Below the pieces are notes generated by a model. The model saw only the letters and a list, made by a program, of their open reading frames with translations, was not told where the DNA came from and searched no databases. This document shows, piece after piece, positions 18,605-26,887 of a stretch of DNA of 64,000 nt. The stretch spans positions 1-64,000 of the forward strand of contig CAMTXU010000020.1 of assembly GCA_947085815.1 (NCBI GenBank), in the 5' to 3' direction. The stretch comes from Fen-1258 sp947085815 (GTDB taxonomy: Bacteria > Bacteroidota > Ignavibacteria > Ignavibacteriales > Melioribacteraceae). Position 1 is the stretch's first letter. The number at the start of each line of letters is the position of its first letter. Made by a program: the position numbers and the translations under genes.

Positions 18605-19969
18605 CTAGGTTTGTATTATTTCAACTTTTGGATGACCAAGTTTCTTTGGCATAAGGGCAGGCCAATAGGCGATAACTTCATTCGGCTTTGGTCTTCCGCC
18701 GGCAAATCCGGTTACGCTTGGCGGACCGGTTAAAATCAATGGAGCAATCTCTTTTCCAAATGCTTCAACATCGTGATGGTGATGACTTCGTACACCAATT
18801 TTCAAAACCACTTCATTAATTTCATTTTGCTCAGATGCCAATGGACCATGACAAGCATTCACGCCAATAAATTCTGTTTTGATTTCATCGAACTTTAAGC
18901 CGAGATTAGAAAGACGGGTGCGAAGAATTTCATCTGCCTTCTTAGCTTTCTCCAATGCATCTGGCCAGCTGTAAGTTAAATTACCGATCGCAGTATAGCC
19001 GTCATTATAAGCCATCGAAACTTTATATAAGTCAGTTGCCGGATTGCCTTTAATTCCATAAACTCTAACCCGATCCTTTTCCAACTGTTCCAATTTAATC
19101 GAAGTGAAATCTGCTACGCATTCCGGAGTAATATAATTAGTCGGATCGCCTATTTCATACATCAATTGCTCGCTTACCGTCTCCACCGAAACCAATCCGC
19201 CCGTGTTCGGATGTTTTGTTATTATAAATTCTCCATTAGGATACGCCTCTGCAATTGGGAAACCAATATTTGCGAGATCGGGCACCGACTTCCAATCACC
19301 CAGAAAATTTCCGCCGCTTGCCTGTCCACCGCATTCGAGAATATGCCCGGCAATAACTCCTGAAGCAAGTTTATCCCAATCATCCCAAGCCCATTTGAAC
19401 TCATGAATCATCGGTGCATAAGTTAGAGATGTATCGGTAGTCCTTCCGGTGATTACAATCTGTGCCCCTTTTTTCAAGGCTTCAACAATTGGGCGTGCAC
19501 CAAAATAAATATTTGCACTCATCAATTTTTCTTTTACTTCGGAAATTTTTTGTCCGGATTCCATGTTATCCAGCCCGGCGCCGCGCTTCAATAGATCGTC
19601 AATTGAATCCAAAATATCATCACCGCTTACAACGCCAATCTTTAATCCTTTAATACCTTGTTTATGAGCGCACTTTACAATTTCTTCAACACAACCCATT
19701 GGATTAGCGCCGCCACCGTTGGTAATAACTTTTATATTTTTCTCAGCAATGTGAGGAAGTAAATCTTTCATGATTTGAATTAAATCTTTTGCATATCCCG
19801 CAGCCGGATTTCTCTTTTTCTGTTTCTGCATGATGGACATGGTAACTTCTGCAAGGAAATCCATCATCAAATAATCAATGGGACCTTTAGTTACTTGCTG
19901 CAAAGGAATTGATTGAAGATCGCCCCAGAAACCGGACCCGGATGCAATTCTAATTTTTTCTTTCAACAC
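18605..19969 (-). CDS. AtuA-family (DUF1446) protein
   Basis: A 454-residue protein with the conserved N-terminal SGSGFWGD...IDYLMMDFLAEVTMSIM and central ITNGGGANP and ITGRTTDTSLTYAPM of the AtuA/DUF1446 family. AtuA takes part in acyclic terpene (citronellol) degradation in Pseudomonas, but most homologues occur with acyl-CoA enzymes of unknown pathway. Here it precedes the small AtuA C-terminal-like gene and is about 2.6 kb from an acyl-CoA synthase/thiolase cluster. Its function remains open. Confidence 0.82.
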   Translation of the reverse strand: MLKEKIRIASGSGFWGDLQSIPLQQVTKGPIDYLMMDFLAEVTMSIMQKQKKRNPAAGYAKDLIQIMKDLLPHIAEKNIKVITNGGGANPMGCVEEIVKCAHKQGIKGLKIGVVSGDDILDSIDDLLKRGAGLDNMESGQKISEVKEKLMSANIYFGARPIVEALKKGAQIVITGRTTDTSLTYAPMIHEFKWAWDDWDKLASGVIAGHILECGGQASGGNFLGDWKSVPDLANIGFPIAEAYPNGEFIITKHPNTGGLVSVETVSEQLMYEIGDPTNYITPECVADFTSIKLEQLEKDRVRVYGIKGNPATDLYKVSMAYNDGYTAIGNLTYSWPDALEKAKKADEILRTRLSNLGLKFDEIKTEFIGVNACHGPLASEQNEINEVVLKIGVRSHHHHDVEAFGKEIAPLILTGPPSVTGFAGGRPKPNEVIAYWPALMPKKLGHPKVEIIQT

Positions 19970-20011
19970 AGTGTTCCTATTTTAATATTTTGGCAGAGTT
20001 TCATGAAATTT

Positions 20012-20242
20012 CTAAAGAGCATTCCATTCATCAGCTGAAATCTCACGTTCAATTATACCTTCCACTTCTCTAATCATCATACGAAGTTGTGGAACTGAAT
20101 ATTCTGAATTGGAAGAAATAGTTAAACGATAATGTTTATGAATTAAAAACTGATGTCTAGTTCCGGAATATGGTCTTATAAAACCAAGTTTGCGAAGCTT
20201 TTTGATAAACTCATTTCGTTTACATGGATTCCACTGACTCAC
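20012..20242 (-). CDS. hicA: HicA-family toxin (second locus)
   Basis: A 76-residue protein of the HicA/YcfA fold: KRNEFIKKLRKLGFIRPYSGTRHQFLIHKHYRLTI, with the family's G-(S/T)-x-H region as GTRHQF. It is longer than the 59-residue HicA at 4870 and not closely alike in sequence. Its start overlaps the end of hicB by 23 bp, giving an hicB-hicA order with translational coupling. Confidence 0.8.
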   Translation of the reverse strand: MSQWNPCKRNEFIKKLRKLGFIRPYSGTRHQFLIHKHYRLTISSNSEYSVPQLRMMIREVEGIIEREISADEWNAL

Positions 20243-20492
20243 TTATCGGTTCCCTATTCAAATTAATACCGTTAATTACCGGAAGATTATGTTTTAGTTT
20301 TAAGCCGACTAAAATCCAATCTTCTAATACCGATCTAAGTTCCTCTTCACATTCCCGCAAAGTATTCCCAAATGCTATCACTCCTTTACAAGAGGGAATA
20401 ACACCGGAGAAAGTTCCATCTTCTAATTTATCGTAAAGCGCTTCAGAGATAGCGTTCTCAACATATTCACTTAAAATATATTTTATTTGCAT
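20220..20492 (-). CDS. hicB: HicB-family antitoxin (second locus)
   Basis: A 90-residue UPF0150/HicB-type protein: DGTFSGVIPSCKGVIAFGNTLRECEEELRSVLEDWILVGLKL is the signature, with an additional N-terminal strand and a 20-residue tail. It should block the overlapping HicA. AGGTG lies about 7 nt upstream of the ATG. Confidence 0.8.
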   Translation of the reverse strand: MQIKYILSEYVENAISEALYDKLEDGTFSGVIPSCKGVIAFGNTLRECEEELRSVLEDWILVGLKLKHNLPVINGINLNREPISESVESM

Positions 20493-20534
20493 TGTTCACC
20501 TCCAATAATTCTATCATTTATCTCTTGCAAAGAT

Positions 20535-20570
20535 ATGAAAGGTAAGGTTGGAATAAAAATGAAGTGACTA
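20535..20570 (+). repeat. left copy of direct repeat flanking the AbiE locus
   Basis: This 36-bp sequence starting ATGAAAGGT recurs at 22051-22086 in the same orientation with about five mismatches. Each copy is followed by a run of CTCTGCG/CTTTGCG-rich inverted-repeat sequence. Confidence 0.75.
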
Positions 20571-20700
20571 TTTCTCTGCGTGCTTAGCGTTTACTCAGAG
20601 CGTTCTCTGCGTTTAAAGCTTTAACGCAGAGGACTTGCCTACCGGCACTCTGCGGTAGGCAGGCGCAAAGTAAAAATCCGCAAAGAACGCAGAGACTTAA
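20571..20700. repeat. imperfect palindromic intergenic repeat with nested GC-rich palindrome
   Basis: CTCTGCG-type motifs on the left are mirrored by CGCAGAG on the right, as in a short non-autonomous repeat. Inside it GCCTACCG/CGGTAGGC (20637-20644, 20653-20660) forms a second hairpin. That hairpin interrupts the outer sequence and resembles the palindrome at 25101-25121. Confidence 0.65.
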
Positions 20701-20748
20701 AAGATAAGGCAGTAATGAATTATTTTGATTTATTTGATAAATACACTA

Positions 20749-20768
20749 AATTAACAATAGTGTTAATT
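20749..20768. promoter_or_regulatory. candidate AbiEi operator
   Basis: AATTAACA and TGTTAATT form a perfect inverted repeat with a 4-nt spacer, 17 bp before the abiEi start. AbiEi antitoxins are known to repress their operons through inverted repeats in the promoter. Confidence 0.5.
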
Positions 20769-20785
20769 ATCTATATTTACTGAAA

Positions 20786-21379
20786 ATGAAGAATTTACTG
20801 TTAAACGGTTCGCCAAAGTCTGTTTTAAGTACAAAAGATATTGCAAATCTTTTATCAATTAACAAGGAATCTGCTAATGTAACCGCAGCGAGGTACACAC
20901 GAAAGGGTCTGCTTATAAGATTGAAGCGAGATTTTTATATACCGGTAAACATATTTGAAAAATTTAATGAAAAGGATTTTTTCCAAGCGGCAAACATTAT
21001 TCAAGTGCCTTCCTATATTTCGTTAATCTCTGCTTTAAGTTATTACAATATTTCTACTCAGCAATTCCAAAACGTGTACGAATCAATAGCTGTCAAAAGA
21101 ACAAAAAATGTTAATGTGAGAAACATCGAGTTCAATTTTTACCTTGTTAAAAAAAATTTCTATACCGGTTTCACTCTTGAAGACAATTTTTTTATTGCCG
21201 AACCGGAAAAAGCTCTTGCTGATATTGTTTATTTAACATCTTTAGCAAAATACAGTTGTGATTTTACGGCTATCAACTTCAAAAGATTGAATAAGAAAAT
21301 AATTGATGACTATATTCAACTCACAAACAAAAGAACAAAATTATTTTGGGATAGATTATGCAAGACTTACAAAATCTAG
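20786..21379 (+). CDS. abiEi: AbiEi-type antitoxin / transcriptional regulator
   Basis: A 197-residue protein with an N-terminal winged helix-turn-helix (SVLSTKDIANLLSINKESANVTAARYTRKGLLIRLKRDFYIP). The C-terminal domain contains PSYISLISALSYYNI and FFIAEPEKALADIVYL, typical of AbiEi-like antitoxins. It precedes and overlaps by 22 bp the nucleotidyltransferase toxin gene, the classical type IV abiEi-abiEii order. Such pairs act in phage abortive infection or element maintenance. Confidence 0.85.
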   Translation: MKNLLLNGSPKSVLSTKDIANLLSINKESANVTAARYTRKGLLIRLKRDFYIPVNIFEKFNEKDFFQAANIIQVPSYISLISALSYYNISTQQFQNVYESIAVKRTKNVNVRNIEFNFYLVKKNFYTGFTLEDNFFIAEPEKALADIVYLTSLAKYSCDFTAINFKRLNKKIIDDYIQLTNKRTKLFWDRLCKTYKI

Positions 21380-22026
21380 AAATATTCGAGATCGAAGTTC
21401 TTGAAATTTTGAACAGTATAAGAGTATTAGATAATCTTTACTTCGGCGGCGGTACAATGCTGCGGCTTTGTCATAATTTGAACCGTTACTCTACCGATTT
21501 GGATTTCTGGATAGACATTTCGCTTGATTCAAAATCTCTCTTTTCAAAGCTGAAACAAGAATTTCAAAGTCGGTACAAAATTGTTGACGCTGAAAACAAA
21601 AAGTTCACTTTGCTGTTCGAGATTAAGTCCACCACTTATAAACGCAACTTGAAGATAGAGATTAGAAAAGAACAGATTGATTTTGACTGGGAACGAAAGA
21701 TTGCTTTTTCACGATTTACAAATAAACAAGTGACAGTAAAAGGATTAACACTTCAGCAAATGATGAAAAACAAAATTGAAGCGATGTTATCAAGAAAAAT
21801 TATCCGCGACTGTTTCGATATAGAATTTCTATTGATGCGTGGCGTAGAACTTCCACCCGATAGAGCAAAGCTTGAAGAGATGAAGAAAATTATAGATTCG
21901 TTTAAGGATCGTGATTATAAAGTAACGCTTGGTTCTATCCTGGATGAAAAAGAAAGAAAATTTTATTTAGAAAACAGATTCAGACTTTTGAAAGAAGAAA
22001 TAAATAGAAAATTAATTGAATTGTGA
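21358..22026 (+). CDS. abiEii: AbiEii/AbiGii-type nucleotidyltransferase toxin
   Basis: A 222-residue protein with the nucleotidyltransferase motif FGGGTMLRLCHNLNRYSTDLDFWI at about residues 24-47. GGGT binds nucleotide and DLD are the metal-binding acids. Downstream IEIRKEQIDFDW and GLTLQQMMKNKIEAMLSRKIIRDCFDIEFLL match the family. It probably modifies or inactivates a translation substrate by nucleotide transfer, as known for AbiEii relatives. It is coupled to the antitoxin gene by overlap. Confidence 0.88.
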   Translation: MQDLQNLEIFEIEVLEILNSIRVLDNLYFGGGTMLRLCHNLNRYSTDLDFWIDISLDSKSLFSKLKQEFQSRYKIVDAENKKFTLLFEIKSTTYKRNLKIEIRKEQIDFDWERKIAFSRFTNKQVTVKGLTLQQMMKNKIEAMLSRKIIRDCFDIEFLLMRGVELPPDRAKLEEMKKIIDSFKDRDYKVTLGSILDEKERKFYLENRFRLLKEEINRKLIEL

Positions 22027-22050
22027 TAAAAAATATTTAACATTTTATAT

Positions 22051-22175
22051 ATGAAAGGTTAGTTTGGAATGAAAATGAAGCGATTAAATCTATGCCCTCT
22101 TTGCGTCTTCTCTGCGAACTCTGCGTTTTCTTAGCGCCCTTTGCGGTAAAATCTTTTAAATGCAGAGAACGCAAA
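22051..22175 (+). repeat. right copy of direct repeat plus CTTTGCG inverted-repeat block
   Basis: 22051-22086 repeats the sequence at 20535-20570. It is followed by CTTTGCGTCTTCTCTGCG-like runs answered by GCAGAGAACGCAAAG near 22161-22177. Unlike the left copy, no nested GC-rich palindrome is present. Confidence 0.7.
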
Positions 22176-22244
22176 GAAAAATTAAGTATAAATAAAATTG
22201 AAGGTTTAGAATTAAATTTTACATTCTCGATTCGTAATTCTTAA

Positions 22245-22634
22245 TTAAACTAAAACCGCTTTATACCCGTAACAATGCAATCCGGATTTTCCTTCATCTT
22301 GTATTTTGCGGAAGATCATTTTTACTTCTGCGCCGATCTCAACTTTGTTTACATCGCAATCCGCAACCTGAGCGGTAAGACGAACTCCATCATTCAATTC
22401 TATAATTGCTACTACATAAGGAGTTTCCTTGGAAAATTTATCCGGTCCAACGCGAATTATTGTGAATGTTAAAATTTTCCCTTCTCTGCTCAGCTGTACT
22501 GTCTCAAAACTTTTTGTTTTGCATTTAGGGCAAACCAATCTCGGCGGAAAAGAAATGTGTCCGCACTGTTTGCATTTGCCTGCTTCAAGACGGTAACGCT
22601 GAGGAACTTCACGATGATATCTTGGACTGATCAT
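22245..22634 (-). CDS. DUF35 Zn-ribbon/OB-fold protein
   Basis: A 129-residue protein with an N-terminal rubredoxin-like zinc ribbon (CKQCG...CPKCK) and an OB fold. In archaea this family forms a channel between acetoacetyl-CoA thiolase and HMG-CoA synthase. The start is ATG 22634, which overlaps the thiolase stop as ATGA and has GGAGG 4 nt upstream; an in-frame upstream start at 22661 is less likely. It is the last gene of the HMGCS-thiolase-DUF35 operon. Confidence 0.88.
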   Translation of the reverse strand: MISPRYHREVPQRYRLEAGKCKQCGHISFPPRLVCPKCKTKSFETVQLSREGKILTFTIIRVGPDKFSKETPYVVAIIELNDGVRLTAQVADCDVNKVEIGAEVKMIFRKIQDEGKSGLHCYGYKAVLV

Positions 22635-23839
22635 ACTGCCTCCAATATGTGAATTACACAACTTGCACCCGAACCGCCCATGTTTTGAGTTAAACCGTAC
22701 TTTGCATTTTTAACCTGGCGTTCACCGGCATTTCCGGTTAATTGTTCATAACATTCTATGATCTGTGCTACACCTGTCGCACCAACCGGATGTCCTTTAG
22801 ATTTTAATCCCCCGCTTGTATTGATTGGAATTTTTCCGCCGATTGATGTTGATCCGTTTTCCGCGGCTGCACCGCCTTTGCCTTTTTCAAAAAATCCTAA
22901 ATCTTCAGTGACAACAATTTCTGCGATGGTGAAACAATCATGTACTTCGGCAAAATTAATATCGGTTGGTTTTAGTCCGGCTTGTTTGTAAGCTTTCTCA
23001 GCCGCAACGGAAACACATTTCAATGCGGTCAAACTTTCTCTGCTGTGAAGCGCGATCGTATCAGATGCTTGCGCCGACGCGACAACTTTCACATAAGGTT
23101 TTTTCAATTGCTTTGCGTAATCAACAGAGCAAACGATTACCGCAGCGCCGCCGTCACTAACCGGCGAGCAATCAAGCAATCGCAGTGGATCGGCAACCAT
23201 AGTTGCTTTCATTACTTGTTCGAGAGTTACAGGTGAACGGAACTGCGCATTCGGATTCATCGAACCGTTTTTATGATTCTTCACTGCAACATGTGCTAGT
23301 TGTTCTCGCGTAGTTTTATATTGATGCATGTGCGCTCGTGCTATCATCGCGTACAATCCGGGGAAAGTAATTCCATTATAAACTTCATACTCTTGATCGG
23401 CGGCGGTAGCCAATGCATCTGTAACATCTGCACCGTCTGTCATCTTCTCAACTCCGCCTGCAAGAACAATTTCACTTTGTCCCGAAGCAACTTCAAAATA
23501 AGCTTGGCGAAATGCCGCACCGCCGGATGCGCAAGCAGATTCAACTCTTGTTGCCGGAACAGGTGCAACGCCAAGATAATCTGCCATAACTGCACCGATA
23601 TGTTCTTGTCCTACAAATAATCCGCCGGACATTGTTCCGACATACATGGAATCAATATGATCAACTCCGGAATTTTCTATTGCTTGTAAAGATGCTTCAA
23701 CAAAAATATCCCGCAGAGATTTTTTCCACAGCTCACCGAATTTTGTCATTCCAACACCAATTACTGCTACATCTCTTCCCGCAAAGCGGGATTTCATTTC
23801 CCCGTAAATCGGGATTTCACTTCGTTCAACATTCAACAT
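22631..23839 (-). CDS. thiolase (acetoacetyl-CoA thiolase-like, archaeal/SCP2 type)
   Basis: A 402-residue thiolase-superfamily enzyme. The nucleophilic cysteine is in ESACASGGAAF (C103). The C-terminal GGLKSKGHPVGATGVAQI has the catalytic His, and NMGGSGASCVIHI is the final segment. The lack of the usual CxG at the C-terminus resembles archaeal and SCP-x thiolases. Between HMG-CoA synthase and DUF35 genes it would condense two acetyl-CoA to acetoacetyl-CoA. The extended N-terminus (MLNVERSEIPIYGE) is kept because the ATG at 23839 has GGGAG upstream; Met15 is an alternative. Confidence 0.87.
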   Translation of the reverse strand: MLNVERSEIPIYGEMKSRFAGRDVAVIGVGMTKFGELWKKSLRDIFVEASLQAIENSGVDHIDSMYVGTMSGGLFVGQEHIGAVMADYLGVAPVPATRVESACASGGAAFRQAYFEVASGQSEIVLAGGVEKMTDGADVTDALATAADQEYEVYNGITFPGLYAMIARAHMHQYKTTREQLAHVAVKNHKNGSMNPNAQFRSPVTLEQVMKATMVADPLRLLDCSPVSDGGAAVIVCSVDYAKQLKKPYVKVVASAQASDTIALHSRESLTALKCVSVAAEKAYKQAGLKPTDINFAEVHDCFTIAEIVVTEDLGFFEKGKGGAAAENGSTSIGGKIPINTSGGLKSKGHPVGATGVAQIIECYEQLTGNAGERQVKNAKYGLTQNMGGSGASCVIHILEAV

Positions 23840-23852
23840 ATCAATTTTCTCC

Positions 23853-24899
23853 CTATTCGTTAAGGATAATTTTTTTTCGGAACTTTGCGTACTGACCGTA
23901 ATCCAAATAAATTTTATCGTTGTCGAGCATATCTCTAAGCTTGGGAGCTAAGTCTCTAACTTTATCTATTTCGTTTGTAACTTTATAAATGAATCCATCG
24001 CTTCCGGCGCCAGAACCAAACGAGACCATAAAAATTTTATCACCGGGTTTTGCTACATCAAGAATTGCAGCAAGTCCCGTTGGAGAAGAACCGGAATAAG
24101 TGTTTCCCATCCACGGTGAGATCCAACCGACTTCCATTTGTTCTTTTGTGAATCCTAATTTCTTTCCTGCTTCTTGCGGAAATTTTCCGTTAGGCATATG
24201 GAAAACAGCAAATTGAAAATCTTTTGGAGACAATTCCGATTTTTCGAGCAAATTTTTTCCGGCGTTATGAATGTGTTTAAAGTATGCCGGTTCACCGGTA
24301 AATCTTCCGGCGTGCCGCGGATAATATTCATGCTCGCGCCGCCAAAAATCCGGTGTATCGGATGTGTAAGAATTAGTAAAAAGAATTTCTGCAATTACAT
24401 TTTCTTTACCCATGATGAATGCAGCACCTCCGGCAGATGCGGAATATTCCAGCGCATCACCGGGCGCACCTTGAGAAGTGTCAGCGCCGATTCCGAGCGC
24501 ATATTCCATTTCACCGGCTTTAACCAAACTGTAAGCAACGTACATTGCTTCAGTTCCGGCTTTGCACGCAAATTCATAGCTCGCAACGTGAACATGCGGA
24601 CCGATTCCGAGTGCGTCAATCAAAACAGTTGCGCTTGGTTTTACAGCATAAGGGTGAGATTCCGAACCAATGTAAACAGCTCCAATTTTCTGTGGATCGA
24701 TTCGTGCGCGCTGAAGTGCATAGCGTGTTGCTTCAACAGAAATTGTGATTGTGTCTTCATCAAGTCCCGGAACAGTTTTTTCGTAGAGCATCAATCCGCG
24801 TTTAATAGCTTCGGGATCAGCACCCCACTGTTTAGCGATTAGATCCACTTTAATTCGATAACGCGGCAGGTAAGAACCGTAACCAACTATTCCAATCAT
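23853..24899 (-). CDS. hydroxymethylglutaryl-CoA synthase, archaeal type
   Basis: Condenses acetoacetyl-CoA and acetyl-CoA to HMG-CoA, the committed carbon step of the mevalonate route. The 348-residue length and motifs are those of the archaeal form: GSESHPYAVKPSAT (general-base Glu near 80), YEFACKAGTEAMY with the nucleophilic Cys112, FHMPNGKFP with the His, and GSGAGSDGF near the C-terminus. It starts a three-gene operon with thiolase (13 bp gap) and DUF35. No HMG-CoA reductase or mevalonate kinase gene is in the window, so the pathway cannot be confirmed here. Confidence 0.9.
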   Translation of the reverse strand: MIGIVGYGSYLPRYRIKVDLIAKQWGADPEAIKRGLMLYEKTVPGLDEDTITISVEATRYALQRARIDPQKIGAVYIGSESHPYAVKPSATVLIDALGIGPHVHVASYEFACKAGTEAMYVAYSLVKAGEMEYALGIGADTSQGAPGDALEYSASAGGAAFIMGKENVIAEILFTNSYTSDTPDFWRREHEYYPRHAGRFTGEPAYFKHIHNAGKNLLEKSELSPKDFQFAVFHMPNGKFPQEAGKKLGFTKEQMEVGWISPWMGNTYSGSSPTGLAAILDVAKPGDKIFMVSFGSGAGSDGFIYKVTNEIDKVRDLAPKLRDMLDNDKIYLDYGQYAKFRKKIILNE

Positions 24900-25301
24900 G
24901 TTATCCTCTCTGTTTTATGTCTGATAGTTAATTAAAAGTGATACATACTTTGATTGTCATTCTAAGTTCCTTCCCCAATAAAGTGGAGGAAGCAAAATGA
25001 TGATTGCCAAAATACTTTTAAAATATTTCTAAGTATATATTAACTATTAGAGACTTCTGAAGAATTATAAATGGCACACAGATAAACACTGATTAAACGG
25101 ACCTGCCTACCGCAGGCAGGTCTACGCAGATCAAAATCCGTGAAAATCTGTCAAATCCGTGCTATCCGTGTGCTATTAAAAATGTTGACATTCTGCACAA
25201 TCTTGTTTTTCAGAAGTCAGTATTACATGAATTCCTAGTGATAACAGAAATAGTATTTAACTAATTGAAATGTTTCTAAGAGGAAGTTAGGAATAGATTA
25301 A
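24900..25301. other. 402-bp intergenic region with repeats
   Basis: No reading frame of note lies between the divergently placed HMG-CoA synthase start and the miaA stop. It contains an imperfect hairpin around 24957-25005 (CCTTCC answered by GGAGGAAG) and the palindromic repeat described at 25071-25176. Confidence 0.6.
25071..25176. repeat. 106-bp MITE-like repeat with nested palindrome
   Basis: Ends GGCACACAGATA and, in reverse complement, AGCACACGGATA give imperfect terminal inverted repeats. The body has tandem ATCCGTG/AATCTG motifs. At 25101-25121 ACCTGCCT-accgc-AGGCAGGT is a perfect GC-rich hairpin that interrupts the AT-rich body. Confidence 0.65.
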
Positions 25302-26228
25302 TCAACTTTCTACAAATTTTTTTAGTATTTGAGAGGCAATTTGTTTCGGTGAAATATTTTCATCGCAATCGAACCAATTAATTTCTTTTGTTTTTCTGAA
25401 CCATGTCATCTGCCTTTTCGCAAAGCGGCGCGTATTTCTCTTTATAAGTTCAACCGCGCGTTCAAGAGTTATCTCACCTTCGAGATAAGAGATAATTTCT
25501 TTATAACCGACCGTATTTAGCGCGTTAATATTTTTAGAGAATCCAGATGCTAAAATATTTTTTACCTCATCAACCAAACCTTGCTCAATCATTTCGTCTA
25601 CACGGCGTTCTATGTTTGAGTACAATATTTTTCTCTCCCAATTCAAACCGTACTGTACAAATTCCATATCAATCAACCGTTTATGATCTGTTTGAAATTT
25701 AGAGATTGGCTGACCGGTTATATGATAAATCTCAAGTGCGCGCATTACACGTTTCCAATTTTGCGGTAGCATTTTAGAAGCGCTTTCCGGATCGTTTTTT
25801 TTCAATTGCTCATATAAAAAATCGTTACCGAATTCTTCGCGCTGCTTCAGTAACTCCTCGCGGTAATCGGCATCATTATCCACCGTGCCGAATATTCCAT
25901 CAACTAAAGCTCTTATATATAGCCCGGATCCACCCACCACAACCGGTATTTTTTTCTCATCTAGAAGTCTATTTATTATGATTAATGAATCATTCTCAAA
26001 TTTGCTCACATTATAATCTTCATCAGGATCTAAAAGATCGATGAAGTGATGTTTATGTTGCGCAAGTTCATTTTCAGTCGGCTTAGCCGTACCGATATTA
26101 AGAGTTTTAAAAATCTGGCGGCTATCTGCCGAGATAATTTCCGTATGCAATTTCTCAGCTAGAGAAATTCCTACTTTAGTTTTACCGGAACATGTCGGTC
26201 CAACAATCACTATTACTTTTCTTGCCAT
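25302..26228 (-). CDS. miaA: tRNA dimethylallyltransferase
   Basis: Adds the dimethylallyl group to A37 of tRNAs reading UNN codons, the first step of ms2i6A synthesis. Motifs: P-loop GPTCSGKTKVG (9-19), ISADSRQIFKTLNIGTAKP (33-51), VVGGSGLYIRAL, and KRNTRRFAKRQMTWFRK near the C-terminus. Length 308 is normal. Its start overlaps the pcm end by 16 bp, so both come from one transcript. Confidence 0.95.
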   Translation of the reverse strand: MARKVIVIVGPTCSGKTKVGISLAEKLHTEIISADSRQIFKTLNIGTAKPTENELAQHKHHFIDLLDPDEDYNVSKFENDSLIIINRLLDEKKIPVVVGGSGLYIRALVDGIFGTVDNDADYREELLKQREEFGNDFLYEQLKKNDPESASKMLPQNWKRVMRALEIYHITGQPISKFQTDHKRLIDMEFVQYGLNWERKILYSNIERRVDEMIEQGLVDEVKNILASGFSKNINALNTVGYKEIISYLEGEITLERAVELIKRNTRRFAKRQMTWFRKTKEINWFDCDENISPKQIASQILKKFVES

Positions 26229-26851
26229 CCCTCTTTTCCAATAAGTGGAACAAAAGCAAAGTATGGAACATCTCGCGATTGGAATTGATCGTCAGAAATT
26301 TTTGTTATTATTTGAAGCGACTGTATTTTTTTATCGCCAACAGGAATAACCATTTTTCCGCCAACCGCAAGCTGCTTTTTTAAGTTAGGCGGAACAGATG
26401 GCCCTCCCGCTGTTACAATAATTCCGTCGTAAGGTGAAAACTCCTGCCAGCCAAGAGTGCCGTCACTGCATCGTGCAGCAATTTTCAGATGCAACTTATC
26501 AAACATTTTGGTTGCGGAATCATAAAGATCGTGATGACGCTCAATAGTAAATACTCTTGCGCCAATAGCTGAGAGAATCGCTGCCTGATATCCTGAACCG
26601 GTACCAATTTCCAATATTTTTTTATTCGGCTGCGGATCTAGGGCTTGCGTCATATACGCAACGGTATACGGCTGGGATATTGTTTGTCCCATTCCAATCG
26701 GCAGAGCAACATCCGTGTACGCATGCTGCTTCATTATATCAGGAACGAATAGATGCCGTTCGACGCGCATGAAGGCTTCCAAGACATCTTTGTTCACGAT
26801 CCCCTTTTTCTTGAGAATCTCTACAAGTTCTTTTCTTTCAGATTCGTACAT
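26213..26851 (-). CDS. pcm: protein-L-isoaspartate O-methyltransferase
   Basis: Repairs isoaspartyl damage in ageing proteins with S-adenosylmethionine. Length 212. Motifs: AMRVERHLFVP-like FMRVERHLFVP, PIGMGQTISQPYTVAYMT (substrate loop), the SAM-binding VLEIGTGSGYQAAIL equivalent KILEIGTGSGYQAAIL near 72-86, and IIVTAGGPSVPP. It is the first gene of the pcm-miaA operon. Confidence 0.94.
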   Translation of the reverse strand: MYESERKELVEILKKKGIVNKDVLEAFMRVERHLFVPDIMKQHAYTDVALPIGMGQTISQPYTVAYMTQALDPQPNKKILEIGTGSGYQAAILSAIGARVFTIERHHDLYDSATKMFDKLHLKIAARCSDGTLGWQEFSPYDGIIVTAGGPSVPPNLKKQLAVGGKMVIPVGDKKIQSLQIITKISDDQFQSRDVPYFAFVPLIGKEGWQEK

Positions 26852-26879
26852 TTCCGTATAAGATATTAATTTTGCATCG

Positions 26880-26887
26880 CAAAGATA
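26880..26887 (-). promoter_or_regulatory. candidate -7 element of pcm-miaA
   Basis: TATCTTTG on the minus strand, 29 bp before the pcm start, fits the Bacteroidota -7 consensus TAnnTTTG. The upstream -33 part is not clear. Confidence 0.45.

Noticed and set aside
20571..22177. CRISPR array, suggested by recurring CTCTGCG and CTTTGCG motifs
   Set aside because: The motifs are short, irregularly spaced and palindromic across the block; there are no uniform repeats with unique spacers and no cas genes.
24174..24842. 222-residue plus-strand open frame opposite HMG-CoA synthase
   Set aside because: Its composition is Phe/Cys/Arg-rich and resembles no family; it is antisense to a well-conserved gene.
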